64,000 nt of DNA from Phytopythium helicoides (lineage: Eukaryota; Oomycota; Peronosporomycetes; Pythiales; Pythiaceae), in the NCBI GenBank assembly GCA_024867545.1, contig JANFNE010000001.1, forward strand, positions 1,054,001 to 1,118,000, given 5' to 3'. The number at the start of each line of letters is the position of its first letter. Within the stretch, counting starts at the first letter, position 1. Made by a program: the position numbers and the translations under genes. Under the pieces are notes generated by a model that ran no database searches, was not told the DNA's origin, and saw only the letters and a list, made by a program, of their open reading frames with translations. This document shows positions 42,558 to 53,101 of this stretch, in pieces.

Positions 42558-43952
42558 TTACAGCTTCCAACCACGCGCGACATCTGCTTGATTGCTTGCT
42601 GCGCGTGCCTGGTGTTCCATCTGGTCGGCGCTCAGCAGACGCACATTCTCTCGCGTGAACAAGTCCCCGTTACCAGCATTCGAGTTCGGCGCTGAAGACG
42701 ATAGCACCTTTTTGGCCTTGAGGATAGATGCACCTGGCTTGAAGGGCGTAGGGAGTACGACAGGCATGACCTCATTGAAGTCGCGCATGGCGTCCTCGAA
42801 GGCTAGGTGGTCTGACAAAATGCTCTTGCGTAACGAAGGGTTGCCGTGGACGTATGGCTCAAACGGGAACGCGTGATGGTGCGCAAGTGCCACAAAACAC
42901 ATCTCAAAGCAGATGAGAAGGTTCTGGATTCCCGTTGTCACGTTTTCGACGCTCCACGATCCAATCTCGTGAATGATCTGGAAGCGCGACAAGAAAGCGA
43001 GCACGACACTCTGCCAGAATGACAGGAACAGCACCGCCTTGATGCAGAGGAACTTGGGCACGGGGTTGTACGGGCGAAGGTGCTCACCGAGAGCGAGATA
43101 GAAGAGCACGAGGTAGTAGAACGCGTACGTGATGGACGCGTTGACGATGAGGCTGATGTACAGGTAGCCCTTGGTGACGCTGAAGTTGCCCTGGTCGTAC
43201 GCACCGTTGATTTGGAGGATGATGGCGAAAAGTGCCATCAATGGCTTGAGCACAACGAACTGCATGGTCGCCATTTTACAGTCGCGCAGGAACGCGGGCC
43301 CCATCGAGATCGGTGCACACCACTTGGAGAACGGCCACGGATGTGACAGGTCTGGTAGCGACCGAAGCATCTGCAAGGCGAAACTTGGATCAATATACTG
43401 GTATCGCCGCAGTCTCACCACAGAGGACAAGGTGAGCGTACCTCCAAGACCCTTTCGTTGCTGCCGTTGCCCAGATAGGCAATCATTAGCGCGAGGAACA
43501 GGTAGATGACGTAGCCCTCGTACGAGTCGCGCATGAGGTCCAGGTACAGCGCTGCATCCTTCATACAGCCAACCCCAGTATTAGTCGCGCGTATCAGCGT
43601 TCGGCAAGCTCGATCTCGCTACCTTGAAGCGCAGCGAGAGCCACGAGTCAGTCGCGTAGATCGGCACCATCCACAAGATGCCGATGATCTGCCTCCCATC
43701 ATTCCACGAGTGTGAGAGCTCCAAGCCGCCACAATCTCCGGGCCGCCACAGACTCACCTTGCTCTGCACAATCGGCTGCGTGAAGTGGTTGAGGTGGCCG
43801 CGGATCAGCTTCACGGACGCCACGACGGACGCCGCCACGAAGAGCCCGGCCACGGCCCACACGATGCGCTGCACCTTGGCCTCGGCCGCCTCGAGCTCCG
43901 CCGCGTCCTCCTCTCGCTGCTGCTCGCTCGCCGCGCTGAACTCCCACTCCAT
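42558..43952 (-). CDS. TMEM184/OST-alpha-like multi-pass membrane protein
   Basis: Four exons: 43758-43952, 43623-43688, 43442-43558 and 42558-43370, introns 64-71 nt in phase; 396 residues. It belongs to the organic solute transporter alpha/TMEM184 (LAZ1) family: seven hydrophobic segments, with the signatures HFTQPIVQSKIIGILWMVPI, SYEGYVIYLFLALMIAYLG and KFLCIKAVLFLSFWQSV. The N-terminal extension is acidic and precedes the first TM. Plant and animal relatives act in endomembrane trafficking or solute movement; the substrate here is unknown. Confidence 0.9.
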
Positions 43953-44165
43953 GGCGCCTGGAAGTCGGTACGCGCGCTGCTCACGGCCCTGCTGGCGCTC
44001 TGCAGCGGCGAGAAGGAAGCCGCGCCTTGACCTGCTCGACGAGCTTGAAGCTATGATATGCTGCACTCCGGAGCCAAAAATAACAGGAGAAAACATGTCA
44101 TTCTCTCGAGGGAGTGCTCGATGCGCTTCTCGAAGGCAGCAGCATCTTCACCCGAATCGATCGCG

Positions 44166-45435
44166 ATGCTGGCGACGCGCGCGATGCTCGCGCCGCTGGC
44201 GCCTGCGCGCGTTCTGCGGCGCGTCGGGCCCTCCGCTCTGCTGCTGCAGCAGTCGCGGCTGCTGTCGTCGCTCCCGCGCGCTTCGGGCGCGTCCGACGGC
44301 CTCGAGAGCCGAGAGCTGCGCCGTCCAAGGCGTCTGGTGGGGCCGATGAGGGCTGCGCCTTCGCTTGTCGCGACGAATTCGGTGCTGCTGGGGCTTCATC
44401 GGCCGAGTATGCGCTTGGAAACGGCCGGGTTGCAGCTGACGCGCGGATACAGCGGCTGGGGACGCGATCCGTGGCGCCGCAACGACTGGGGAAGCACGCT
44501 CAAGACCGGCGCGCTCGTTGCGCTCGGTGCTGGAGCTCTCATCGCCTCCACGTCGGGTACGTTGGCCGTTTGCAGAAGTGAGCTGATTAGGCTTGCGTGC
44601 TGAGCTGATGAACGTGATTGCAACGCCCACAGTCGCGTTTGGACTGATCATCACGGGAGCTGCCGGCTACGGGTTGTACACCCTTTACCAAAAGATCTTT
44701 GGCCCGTTCCGCTCGGGGTTTGGCTCGTCGGGGTCGCCATTCGGAGGCATCAACTCGGATATTGATCGTCCTGAACGAGATGTTTGGTCGCGACAAGGCC
44801 CGGCGTTCGGACCGAGCGCACTCTAGCGACCTCGACGCTTTGACGCAGGGGCTGCCGTTCGTCGTTCGCGGGCTTGTGAAAGGGATTTTCTCCATGGTTG
44901 GAAGCGCGATGCAGAGCTCGATGAAGCGCGCTGGCGAGCTTCGAAGCCGCGTGAATGATTTGTTGCAGTCGAACTCGAGAGTGGTGTCAGAAATGGGCGA
45001 GGGTGTTAGCGTCTCTACCCCGCAGCAATGGATGGAATCAAGTACGTATGTGTGTGTCGAACACCCTCGTTGCTACACGTGCTCATTTGCGATATTGCTT
45101 TGACACTGTAGGTGTCAATGGAGTGGGTCGTGTTGAGGCTGTATTCCCGGTGGTTGGCGGCGCGTATGGCAGGTGCTTACGTCACGGTGAAGGCGTCCAC
45201 CGGAAATGGCAACTCGCTGAACATTTCAGAGATCAAGTGTAAGCAGAAATCTCATTCGAGATGAGGGTGCGTATGCCGCGCTGACTTTGAGGTGTTGTGA
45301 GAAACAGACCGCAACAACCGCACGGGAGAAGTGATCGATCTGCTGCGAGATTCCTCGAGTGGAGGCAAGCGCAAGACAGTCATCGATGCAGAGTATGTTG
45401 ACATAGATGACTCCGAGACGCGATCACGATGGTAA
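44166..45435 (+). CDS. Mitochondrial-type membrane protein, Coa1/Tim21-like C-terminus (frameshifted)
   Basis: Four exons: 44166-44556, 44633-45041, 45112-45238 and 45308-45435. The N-terminus (MLATRAMLAPLAPARVLRRVG...) is a strong mitochondrial presequence; two hydrophobic segments follow (LVALGAGALIAS; VAFGLIITGAAGYGLYTLY). The C-terminal domain has VEAVFPV ... GAYVTVKAS and ends EYVDIDDSETRSRW, loosely like the Coa1/Tim21 fold, weakly supported. Exon 2 and exon 3 are each one base too long for their splice phases: slips near 44750-44765 and 45155-45170 fit this, because peptide sense continues in the next frame (IVLNEMFGRDKA; RMAGAYVTVKA). About 350 residues. Confidence 0.6.
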
Positions 45436-45592
45436 GCGATTTAGCTCTTTGCCGTGCGAATAATTGGTTGGTGAAAAACGTAGACATTGCACCTCCGGAC
45501 AAGCATGTGACACAATCGCATTGTCCACTATCGCTACAAACATGTGTCGATCGATAGCAAGAGCTGTGTGCGAGCTGCACCTAGAGACACGC

Positions 45593-47533
45593 TCAGTTCA
45601 AAACCTGGCGCTTCGCGATGGGGAACGATCCAAGGTGCTGGACAGTGCACACTCCACCTCGGAGCTGCTCGAGCGCCGCACGGACATTGGGATCGTCGAC
45701 GTGCCCAATCGTCTCGACGAAAAAGTCGTAGCCACCCTCGTCCTGACGATAAATGGACTCGAGGCTTGTTAGGTTGACGCCATGATTCTTCCACACCTCG
45801 AGCGCGCTGAGCAGTGAGCCGACCTCGTGCTTGATAGCCATGCTCCAGCACGACTTGTCCTTGCCGGTGGCCGCGGGGCAGCCCTTGGAGATGACAGCAA
45901 AGCGGATGAACGAGCGCTCCGGACTCGCGCTGGTAGTGGAGACATCAACTTCTCCAGCCCGTGAGTCGACGCCGCACTTGCCGTCGTAACCGCGACTACA
46001 ACTCCGGTCTCAGCCGGTTCACTGGCAGCGCGAGCAGCAGCCTCAGTCACGTTCGCGACGGTCACAACCTTGGCCGTCGGCCACGCCAGCTCGACGGTGT
46101 TTAGCAGTCGAGCCTCCGTGTCAGCAGCAGCAAACACGGTCGTCACATCGCCAGCGGCCTTGGCGGCGCTAGCACTTCGGGCAGCAAACACAAAACTGCG
46201 CGTCAGCACAATCTCGGCAGAGACCTTGAGGGATGTGCGCAGGAGTAGCGCCTGAGTCTCCTTGATCATGCCAACATTCGAGTCTTCAATCGGAGCTACA
46301 GCGTACGCTGTGCGGTTGGCACTCACGTCGTGGAACGCCTTGCTGATTGACTCAGTAGCAACGAAGAAATCGTCTGTCAGCAGGTCACCACCGAAATGAG
46401 CGCGAGCCGCCTGCCAGCAAAACGAGCCCGGGACACCAGCGACAGAGATCGCTGGGTGCGCCACACGCTGCAGCAGGTAGTCAACCTCGACCTCCTTGGT
46501 AAGCGGCATGACGAAGTCGCGGTAGAGGTCCGAGATGAGCTGCGGGTCGACCTTCAACTGGTCGGATGACACCGTGACGGAGGAGTCGGCAATATCCTGG
46601 CCATACGTCGACGCCTTGCGCTTGACGCGCTCCAGCACCTTATTCTCGACAGGCACGGTTGGTCAGGGCCTCCATGATGCCTTCAGCATCGTTGGCGTGA
46701 ATGAGCGCCGTGTAGCGCTCCGTCTCAGCCTGGAACTTGGCTTCGGCGATGAATTTCCCAAAGTGGATGCGTTTGCTGAGCGCCTGCAGCACGGCAATGT
46801 CTGCCGTAGCCGTCGATCCGTACTGTTGTATGCCATCACATCGTTACATCAGAGATAGCTTCCAGTGGCTATGAGCTAATGTAATGATACTCACCGCTGA
46901 CGCATCGCTAGTGGGCGTGGTGAGCCCCGGCAGGATCTTGTCGAGATACACATTCATGATGTGGTCGTTGTAGTTGATCCGATTCGGGTTAAGGATGCGC
47001 GGGTAGTCGAGGATGGGGAGGATCGGGTCCGGCAGCAGGTGCGGGTAAAAGGCGTTCTCATCCGGCGACGTGTAGCGCCTCGTGAGCGCGTGCAGCTTCT
47101 CCGTTTCGATGAACATGAAGTCCTGCGGTCGAGCGGTCCGTCTATTAGTTACAAGCTAGGATGGCGTCCAACGCACCGCAATCGCTCGCACCAGCAGGCT
47201 GCCGTCGAAGTTGTCGTACTTGCCCTTGAGTCCGCCGAACGCCGGGCTGGTACTGTTGCACCCGCTGTTAACTCCCGCCGTCATACCCACGGCCTCCGTC
47301 ATCTCGCTCACTCGCTCACCTCTTCTTGTCGTACACCTCCGGGTTGAGCGGGAACTGCGCGCGCTCGATCAGCGCGAAGATGATGGTCTCCTCCTGGCTA
47401 AACACGCGCGTCAGCTCGCTGCAGCCGCCGCTCCGTGCGGTCGGACGCCGCACCGAATGAGCACATTGCGCAGGTCGTCGAGCTTGACAGGCTTGAGCGG
47501 GTCGCCGAACACGACCGTGTGCGCGCTCTGCAT
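45593..47533 (-). CDS. Bifunctional chorismate mutase-prephenate dehydratase
   Basis: Converts chorismate to prephenate and then to phenylpyruvate (phenylalanine synthesis). Exons 47454-47533, 47320-47418, 47177-47264, 46895-47122 and 45593-46821. N-terminal half: eukaryote-type (yeast-like, about 250 residues) chorismate mutase, with [57 protein letters not shown] and [20 protein letters not shown]-terminal half: prephenate dehydratase ([24 protein letters not shown]) and an ACT regulatory domain ([20 protein letters not shown]). One extra base near 46651 and another near 45988-45995 break the frame. The first intron is only 35 nt if real. Intron phases otherwise agree. Confidence 0.87.
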
Positions 47534-47776
47534 CTCGGGCGGCTCCCGTTGAAGTCTGCGGCTCTTGCGGATCCACGGGAGGCGCGCGCGAGGTCTGCGG
47601 GCGGCGGGGCGGAGCGTCGAATCCCGGCCATTTGACGCCGCGAGCCCATGCGTGGCGGTCGGCTTTGCGCAAACGATGGGGAAACGGACGCGCGTGATTG
47701 GAGGAAACGAGGAGGAAAATAGAGATTCGGGCGATTCGATTGGGTGAAACTGCGCGCGGGAGCGGGTCTAAGGTCA

Positions 47777-48863
47777 CTATTCCGCAAGCGAGGCACTCTT
47801 GCGACGGAGGCACTTAGTATCGGCGCTGCTTGACGCTGGAACAACGCCGACAAGTACGTCAGCCTCATGCAGCCCGACCGTCAATGAAACAGCAGAGACG
47901 CACCGGAACTTCTTGGCAGGGAAACCCGTGGGGTCCACGCGCACCAGCTCAGTCGTCTCCTCCATGCTGTCGGGCAGCGGCAGGCCGCGCTCCACGCGCT
48001 TGACGAGCCACTGGCGCAACGCGCTCATCTGCTCGTACTGGCGCAGCATCGTGTTGACCTCCTCCGCCGACTGAGAGGAACCACACCGTCAGTGCAGTCA
48101 AACCGCCGTACACTTGCAGCCATAACGTACGTGGCCCGACTTCTCGACGAGCTGGCGCTTGGTCTTGCCGGTCAGCAGACGAGGGTTCTCGCGCACCTCC
48201 GGCTGCGTAAATCGCGTTAGCATATTCTCGTAAAATCTCCATGCGATAAGCAGGAGGTGGCGGCACGTACGTCGACCTTCTCGAGGATCGTCATGAAGAT
48301 CTTAAGCTGCTGGACTGCCGTCTACAGCGATGAAGAGCATAGGTCAGCGAATCAACTCAGAAAAAGAAAGAATACTCGACTGAAGCGCACCATGTCGGAG
48401 ACACCCGGGATCATGGACTTCCAGCCGTTCACGCCGCTCGCGTCGGCGTTTTTCTACATCGCAGCACCCCATATCAGCTCAACACTCCTCCACCTCGCCA
48501 AGTCCACCGCAGCCTCGCCCACCTTGAGCTGCGCGTAGAAGTCGTCGAGGTCGAACTTGGCGCTGTGCGCAAGGTCGTTCACCTGGTCGCGGTACGCGTC
48601 CTCTACGCACCCGCCAACACGTCAGTCGCTCAATCCCCAGCCCCTACCCGACCACAAAGCCGCCTGCACGTACGGGCCTTGGCCACGTTGCGCTCCTCCA
48701 GCTTGGTGGTGACCGTGTCGCGGATGCTCGAGAACACGCTCATCTCGCGCGACTGCTGGGCCGCAAACACCACCGAGCGAGCGCCAAGCGCAGCGGAAGA
48801 TGCGGAGCGACGCGCCAGCAGCGCGGCGGCGCGCGAGGCGGCGGAGCGAGCGAGCGAAGCCAT
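47777..48863 (-). CDS. Mitochondrial-type protein resembling the SRP54 M domain
   Basis: Seven exons: 48674-48863, 48508-48602, 48391-48453, 48271-48321, 48131-48202, 47904-48070 and 47777-47825; introns 60-80 nt, all in phase; 228 residues. The first 40 residues (ASLARSAASRAAALLARRS) form a mitochondrial presequence. The rest follows the order of an SRP54/Ffh M domain: FDLDDFYAQLK (like the 'FtLrDm..Q'), SMIPGVSDM, QQLKIFMTILEKVD, NPRLLTGKTKRQLVEKSG and SAEEVNTMLRQYEQM, the last two matching the RNA-binding helix-turn-helix. There is no N or G (GTPase) domain. Function unknown; binding to RNA or to hydrophobic segments is inference. Confidence 0.75.
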
Positions 48864-49438
48864 GGAGCGAGGCGGGCGGTGGTGGATGAGCGGCGCTGCT
48901 TGTCTTTCTGCTTCCAGTTCCAGTCGTGAGGTTGCGTACCTAGTCGGAGCGATCCAGTAGTTTACCCTTGGAAGTCGATATACCTGTTGAAAAGGATACG
49001 GTGGGTTGACAAGCTGGACTGGAGTGTTGGTCAGACACTTCAACGTCAAGTGGGTCAAGGCATGCCGCACGCTGGAGGTGGTCGACGATCATCTGATTAT
49101 GAACACGCTCAGTTGAAGCCAAATCTAGACGTGCATTGTAAAGCAATAACAAATAGGAAGGGCGGCGATGCACTGCACGTGCCGCCGCCGTCTACGCCCG
49201 CTGCATTCTCATCTCTCTTCCCCGTGTTGATCCCGTTTAAAACCAAACCATCACGGACAAAAAGACCGGCGCAGCCACCGATTCTCTCCTTCTCTACTCC
49301 CCAACGCACACCCGAGGGCGCCGCGGCCAGCGGGCGAGAAGGCCTTCACGCACCGCCATTCCACCACACGTCCACCACGCACACCACGTCCACCATCACA
49401 CGGTCCACGCGCGCGCACGATCTCCCCCCAGAGACCGC
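48864..49438. other. Intergenic spacer between two same-strand genes
   Basis: About 575 bases holding the promoter of the SRP54-M-like gene and the 3' UTR of PABP. It becomes C/A-rich toward 49430. No gene seen. Confidence 0.45.
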
Positions 49439-51325
49439 TTAGCTCTGCTGGGCAGCCTCGAGCACCTGGATGGCCTCCTGGATCTTGGCCTCCAGAGCGT
49501 CCGGGCTCTCGAGCAGGTGGAGCAGCTCGCCGTTGTCCATCTCGAGCAGCATACCCGTGATCTTGCCGGCAAGCTCGGGCTGCTGGCGGTGGATCAGCGG
49601 GTACAGGCGCTCGCCGATCATGTTCTTCTGGAGCTCCGGCGAAGCAGCGGCAAGAGCAGCCGACGTCAGCGGCTCAAGCTGCGGCACACCAGCGACCTGG
49701 GCGGGAGCAGCAGGGGGCATCACACCCGGGACACCCGGGGCCATGTCACGCGGCGGGTGGTTGCGAGCGTTAGCCGTGTACTTGAAGTTGCGGCGGTTCT
49801 GCGGGGCACCCTGCGGGCCGGCCGGGCCAGGGCCCTGGCGACCACGACGCGGCTGGCCACGCTGCTGCTGCATCGGCATGCCGTAGCCGGGCATCGGGTA
49901 ACCCGGGGCCGGAGCACCAGGCACGCGAGCACCGTACGGGATCGGGCGTTGCACGCCACGCGGCAGCATCTGCTGAGGGTACACGAAGCCCTGGCGAGCC
50001 TGGGGCGGAAGCTGGTTCGGCTGGGCGTAGAACATCGGGGCCGCACCGTACATGGGCGGCTGGCCGATAGCGATGCCGCGGCCGACAACCATGCCAGCGC
50101 GCTGCTGGGCGTGCTGGGCCTCGAGCTGGGCGCGACGCACCTCCTTGCGCTGAGCAAGAGCCACGTACACGGGCTTGCCCGAGATCAGCTTGCCGTTCAT
50201 CTCCGCGACGGCCTTGTTGGCCTCCTCGGGCGTCGAGAAGCACACAAAGCCAAAGCCGCGCGAGTTGCCGCTCGGGTCACGCATGATGCGCGACGACGTG
50301 ATCGTGCCGTAGGCCGAGAACGCCTCACGCAGCTCCTCGTCGTTGAGCTGGTCGTCAAGGTTCTTCACGTACAGGTTGACGCCCTGGTACTTGTTGATGC
50401 GCTCCATCTTGAGCTGCTCGAACTTGTTGCGCAGCTCACGCTCGCGCTCCGAGCGCTTCTGGGCCTTGCCCACGTACATCTCAACCTCGACGCCGTCCGG
50501 GCCAGGCACCTTCTTGCCGTTCAGGGCGTCAGCCGCCTTGTGGGCACCGTCCGAGTCCTCGAAGTTGACGAAACCGAAGCCGCGGCTGAGGTCCGTGGCC
50601 GAGTCCTTCATGACGACGGCGCTAAGCACGTTGCCGAACGGCTGGAACTCCTTCATGAGGTCGGCGTCCGACCACTGCGTGGGGATGTTCTTGACGTAGC
50701 AGTTGGTCCAGTCGTCGCTGTCCGGGCGGTCCTGGCGCTTCTGGAAGTGGCCGACGAAGACCTCCTGGCCGGCGATGAGCATGCCGTTGATCTTAGCAAT
50801 GGCCTCGCTGGCGGCCTCGGCCGTCTCGTAGTGCACGTAGCCGTAGCCCTTGGAGCCGCCCGTCGTGTGGTCAATCGCGACCTTGCACGAGAGGATGTTG
50901 CCGAACAGCGAGAACGTGTCGTAGAGCGCCTTGTTGTCGATCGACGTGTCGAGGTTCTTGACGAAGATGTTGCCGACGCCCGAGCGGCGGAGCGAGGGGT
51001 CGCGCTGCGACCACATGATGCGGCACGGCACGCCCTTGATGCTCGTGAAGTTCATGGTGTCGAGCGCGCGCTCGGCGTCCGCCACGTTGTGGAAGTTGAC
51101 GTAGGCGTAGCCGAGCGAGCGGCGCGTGACGGCGTCACGGCACACGCGGATGGACGCCACGGGTCCGACGGCGTTGAAGATCTCGAACAGCAGCGCCTCC
51201 GTCACGTCCGGGTGGATGTCACCAACGTACAGCGAGGCCGTGTGGAAGGCCGCGGCCGCGGGCGTCGACGCCGGGGCCGCCGTCGTGGCCGGGCTGCTGG
51301 TGGGGGAAGTCGCCGAGTTCGCCAT
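49439..51325 (-). CDS. PABP: Polyadenylate-binding protein
   Basis: Binds poly(A) tails and links them to translation and deadenylation factors. Single exon, 628 residues, normal for PABPC. Four RRMs at about 29-105, 117-193, 208-288 and 313-389, each with RNP motifs (SLYVGDIHPDV, LGYAYVNF, NIFVKNLD, GYGYVHYE, CYVKNIPTQ, GFGFVNFE, NLYVKNLDD, GFGFVCFS). A Pro/Gly/Gln-rich linker follows, then the C-terminal MLLE (PABC) domain with QKNMIGERLYPLI and KITGMLLEMDNGELLHLLE. Strong codon bias (G/C-ending) fits high expression. No frame errors. Confidence 0.97.
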   Translation of the reverse strand: MANSATSPTSSPATTAAPASTPAAAAFHTASLYVGDIHPDVTEALLFEIFNAVGPVASIRVCRDAVTRRSLGYAYVNFHNVADAERALDTMNFTSIKGVPCRIMWSQRDPSLRRSGVGNIFVKNLDTSIDNKALYDTFSLFGNILSCKVAIDHTTGGSKGYGYVHYETAEAASEAIAKINGMLIAGQEVFVGHFQKRQDRPDSDDWTNCYVKNIPTQWSDADLMKEFQPFGNVLSAVVMKDSATDLSRGFGFVNFEDSDGAHKAADALNGKKVPGPDGVEVEMYVGKAQKRSERERELRNKFEQLKMERINKYQGVNLYVKNLDDQLNDEELREAFSAYGTITSSRIMRDPSGNSRGFGFVCFSTPEEANKAVAEMNGKLISGKPVYVALAQRKEVRRAQLEAQHAQQRAGMVVGRGIAIGQPPMYGAAPMFYAQPNQLPPQARQGFVYPQQMLPRGVQRPIPYGARVPGAPAPGYPMPGYGMPMQQQRGQPRRGRQGPGPAGPQGAPQNRRNFKYTANARNHPPRDMAPGVPGVMPPAAPAQVAGVPQLEPLTSAALAAASPELQKNMIGERLYPLIHRQQPELAGKITGMLLEMDNGELLHLLESPDALEAKIQEAIQVLEAAQQS

Positions 51326-52131
51326 GCTGCACGCACACCAGTCACCACGCGTCAGTCAGACCCGCCGCATCCGAGCTCTCCCAGCGCGCCACGATGGCAG
51401 CCGCGCCTTGCCACGGCCTCCGCAGCCTGCGCAGCTGGCGAGAGCCGAGGGGGAGCGCCTCAACCCGCGCGGACGCCAACGTTGCCGTCGCCGCCGCCTG
51501 TCGCTCGCCTCGCGTTCCCCTCGGCTTCCCCTCGCTCCCCCCGAGCCGCAGCGCGCGCCGCCGCCGCCGCCACTGCCCCCGGGGGTGCTGCCGCCCGCCC
51601 CACATGCCGCCGAAGCTGCAGAGGCCGTCGCCGCCGCCGCCGCCGCCACCGCCGCCGCGTGCATGTTGCCGTACCTGTCGTTGGTGCGGGGGTATTTTTT
51701 TTTTTACTTTTTTTATTTCTTTTTTTTAGAAGAGAGAAAAAAAGAGAGAATGTGGTTGGAGCAAGGCGGCCGCATGGCGTGACCGCGCGCCGAAAATTAC
51801 GCCCCGAGCCGGCGAATGATGTAGTTTACCGTTTGATTTGACTGGCTGCGCGTGAACTTCACGCGAGCCACCCAACGGCGTGCGCGCTGATTGGAGGAAA
51901 TCCAGGGGAGGACCGCCGCCTGATTTGGTGAAAATGCTGGTGTAGCCACTTTGGTTTTGAGCCAATCAGAGACGGCTCCGCACCTGGGTTTGACATTGAA
52001 GTGCGTGAGTGAGCAACAGCGCCTCGGCACCTTGTCAACGAGGAACCTATCCCAGACGCGTTTGCCACGCCGTTCGTCGAGCCACAATTCGACTATCCAT
52101 CCAAGCGAGCAGCCCAGGGAACGCGCGAGCT
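51326..52131. promoter_or_regulatory. Divergent promoter region of PABP and the BART gene
   Basis: About 800 bases. Next to PABP l the sequence is strongly C/G-rich with CCG runs (51610-51660), then a T-rich tract (about 51689-51728), which may belong to the PABP 5' UTR or core promoter. CCAAT-type boxes: ATTGG 51890-51894 and CCAAT 51962-51966. Frames here have low-complexity products and are not credible genes. Confidence 0.5.
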
Positions 52132-52728
52132 ATGCCGCCCAACGTCATCAAGCGGGCCGCCGAGTTCTGCTCTTCACCCAAATTCGAGCGGGTCTTTGAC
52201 AACTTTGCCAGGTTGCTCCTCGAGTGCCATGGAGGCGTTGTGAGGGAGACACTCACACTTATTGCGTGGATACACTTGCGATTAGAGAGCATGCAGACGT
52301 GTTCATGGACGCTGTCGAGGCCAAGGGCGAGGTCGAGCACAAGCACGAGTGCGTCAGCTGCGTTGGGTGGCTCTGCTGAATTGAATCACTCATCTCTGGC
52401 TCCTCTTGTGCAGGTACAAGGAGCTGCACGACAACTACTTGAAGTTGTTCGAGGAAGAGCTCTCTGGTAATCGCTTACATTCACATCGTTGACACTTTGA
52501 TGCCTAACGTTGCGTTTGTTGTGCTCGATAACAGACTTTATCGAGTCCGAGGGCTCGTCGGTCGAGGAGTTCTTCAAAGAGTGTCGCGACATCTACGAAG
52601 GAAACTACACGGCTCTGTTTGAGGAGAGCGAGTATGCGTGGTTCGTGGAGCACCTGATGGCGTGCATGGACTACAAGCACTTCTACGGGCTCATGGTGAA
52701 CGAGGCGCGTCGTCTCCATCGAAAGTAA
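52132..52728 (+). CDS. BART-domain protein (ARL2BP/CFAP36 type)
   Basis: Binds ARL2/ARL3-type small GTPases, a system linked to tubulin folding and cilia. Four exons: 52132-52211, 52286-52348, 52414-52466 and 52535-52728, introns 65-74 nt; 129 residues, nearly all BART domain: FDNFAREHADVF, then HEYKELHDNYLKLFEEEL, DFIESEGSSVEEFFKECRD and YAWFVEHLMACMDYKHFYGL. The first donor (GTTGCT) is weak, but it is the only one matching phase. A ciliary role would suit zoospores (inference). Confidence 0.85.
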
Positions 52729-53101
52729 GCGCGCGAGCTATCTGCGACTCGAATTACTCGACTTGTACCCGCAGTAGCTATTTCTGCTCTCGTAAATGCT
52801 GCATGAAATGTAACGCACTAAGAAGCTGTCAACAATAAAGCGATGCGGTTGGTGCTCCTAGTGCTCGTGACGTTGCTCCACGAGCTCGTTCGTTCGTAGT
52901 AATGATGTGCGTGTCGTAGAACCTGGTGCTACTCTCCTATCGTTGAAACATGCATCCAGCTTAACTGCAGCAGTGAATTTCTCTTGGGATACAAGCTGGG
53001 GCTGCATCGATGAGATCATCACTAAGGCTATCGCAGCGTTCACACGCATCAATGATTGGTCAATTTTCATTGGTTCATTTGCACAAGCTGCATGCATCAC
53101 G
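52729..53101. other. Intergenic spacer, no gene seen
   Basis: About 370 bases between the BART gene and the RCC1-repeat gene, both on plus. It contains ATTGG near 53055 and 53067, shortly before the next ATG. Confidence 0.4.

Noticed and set aside
51600..51665. CCG-rich run as a coding Ala/Pro repeat
   Set aside because: It lies directly upstream of the PABP start, is followed by a T-tract, and no conserved frame continues; best seen as promoter/5' UTR composition.
49517..51841. 774-residue open frame antisense to PABP
   Set aside because: It is the longest frame in the window but only a shadow of the strongly biased PABP codons; composition is Arg/Leu/Val/Ala-rich with no motif.
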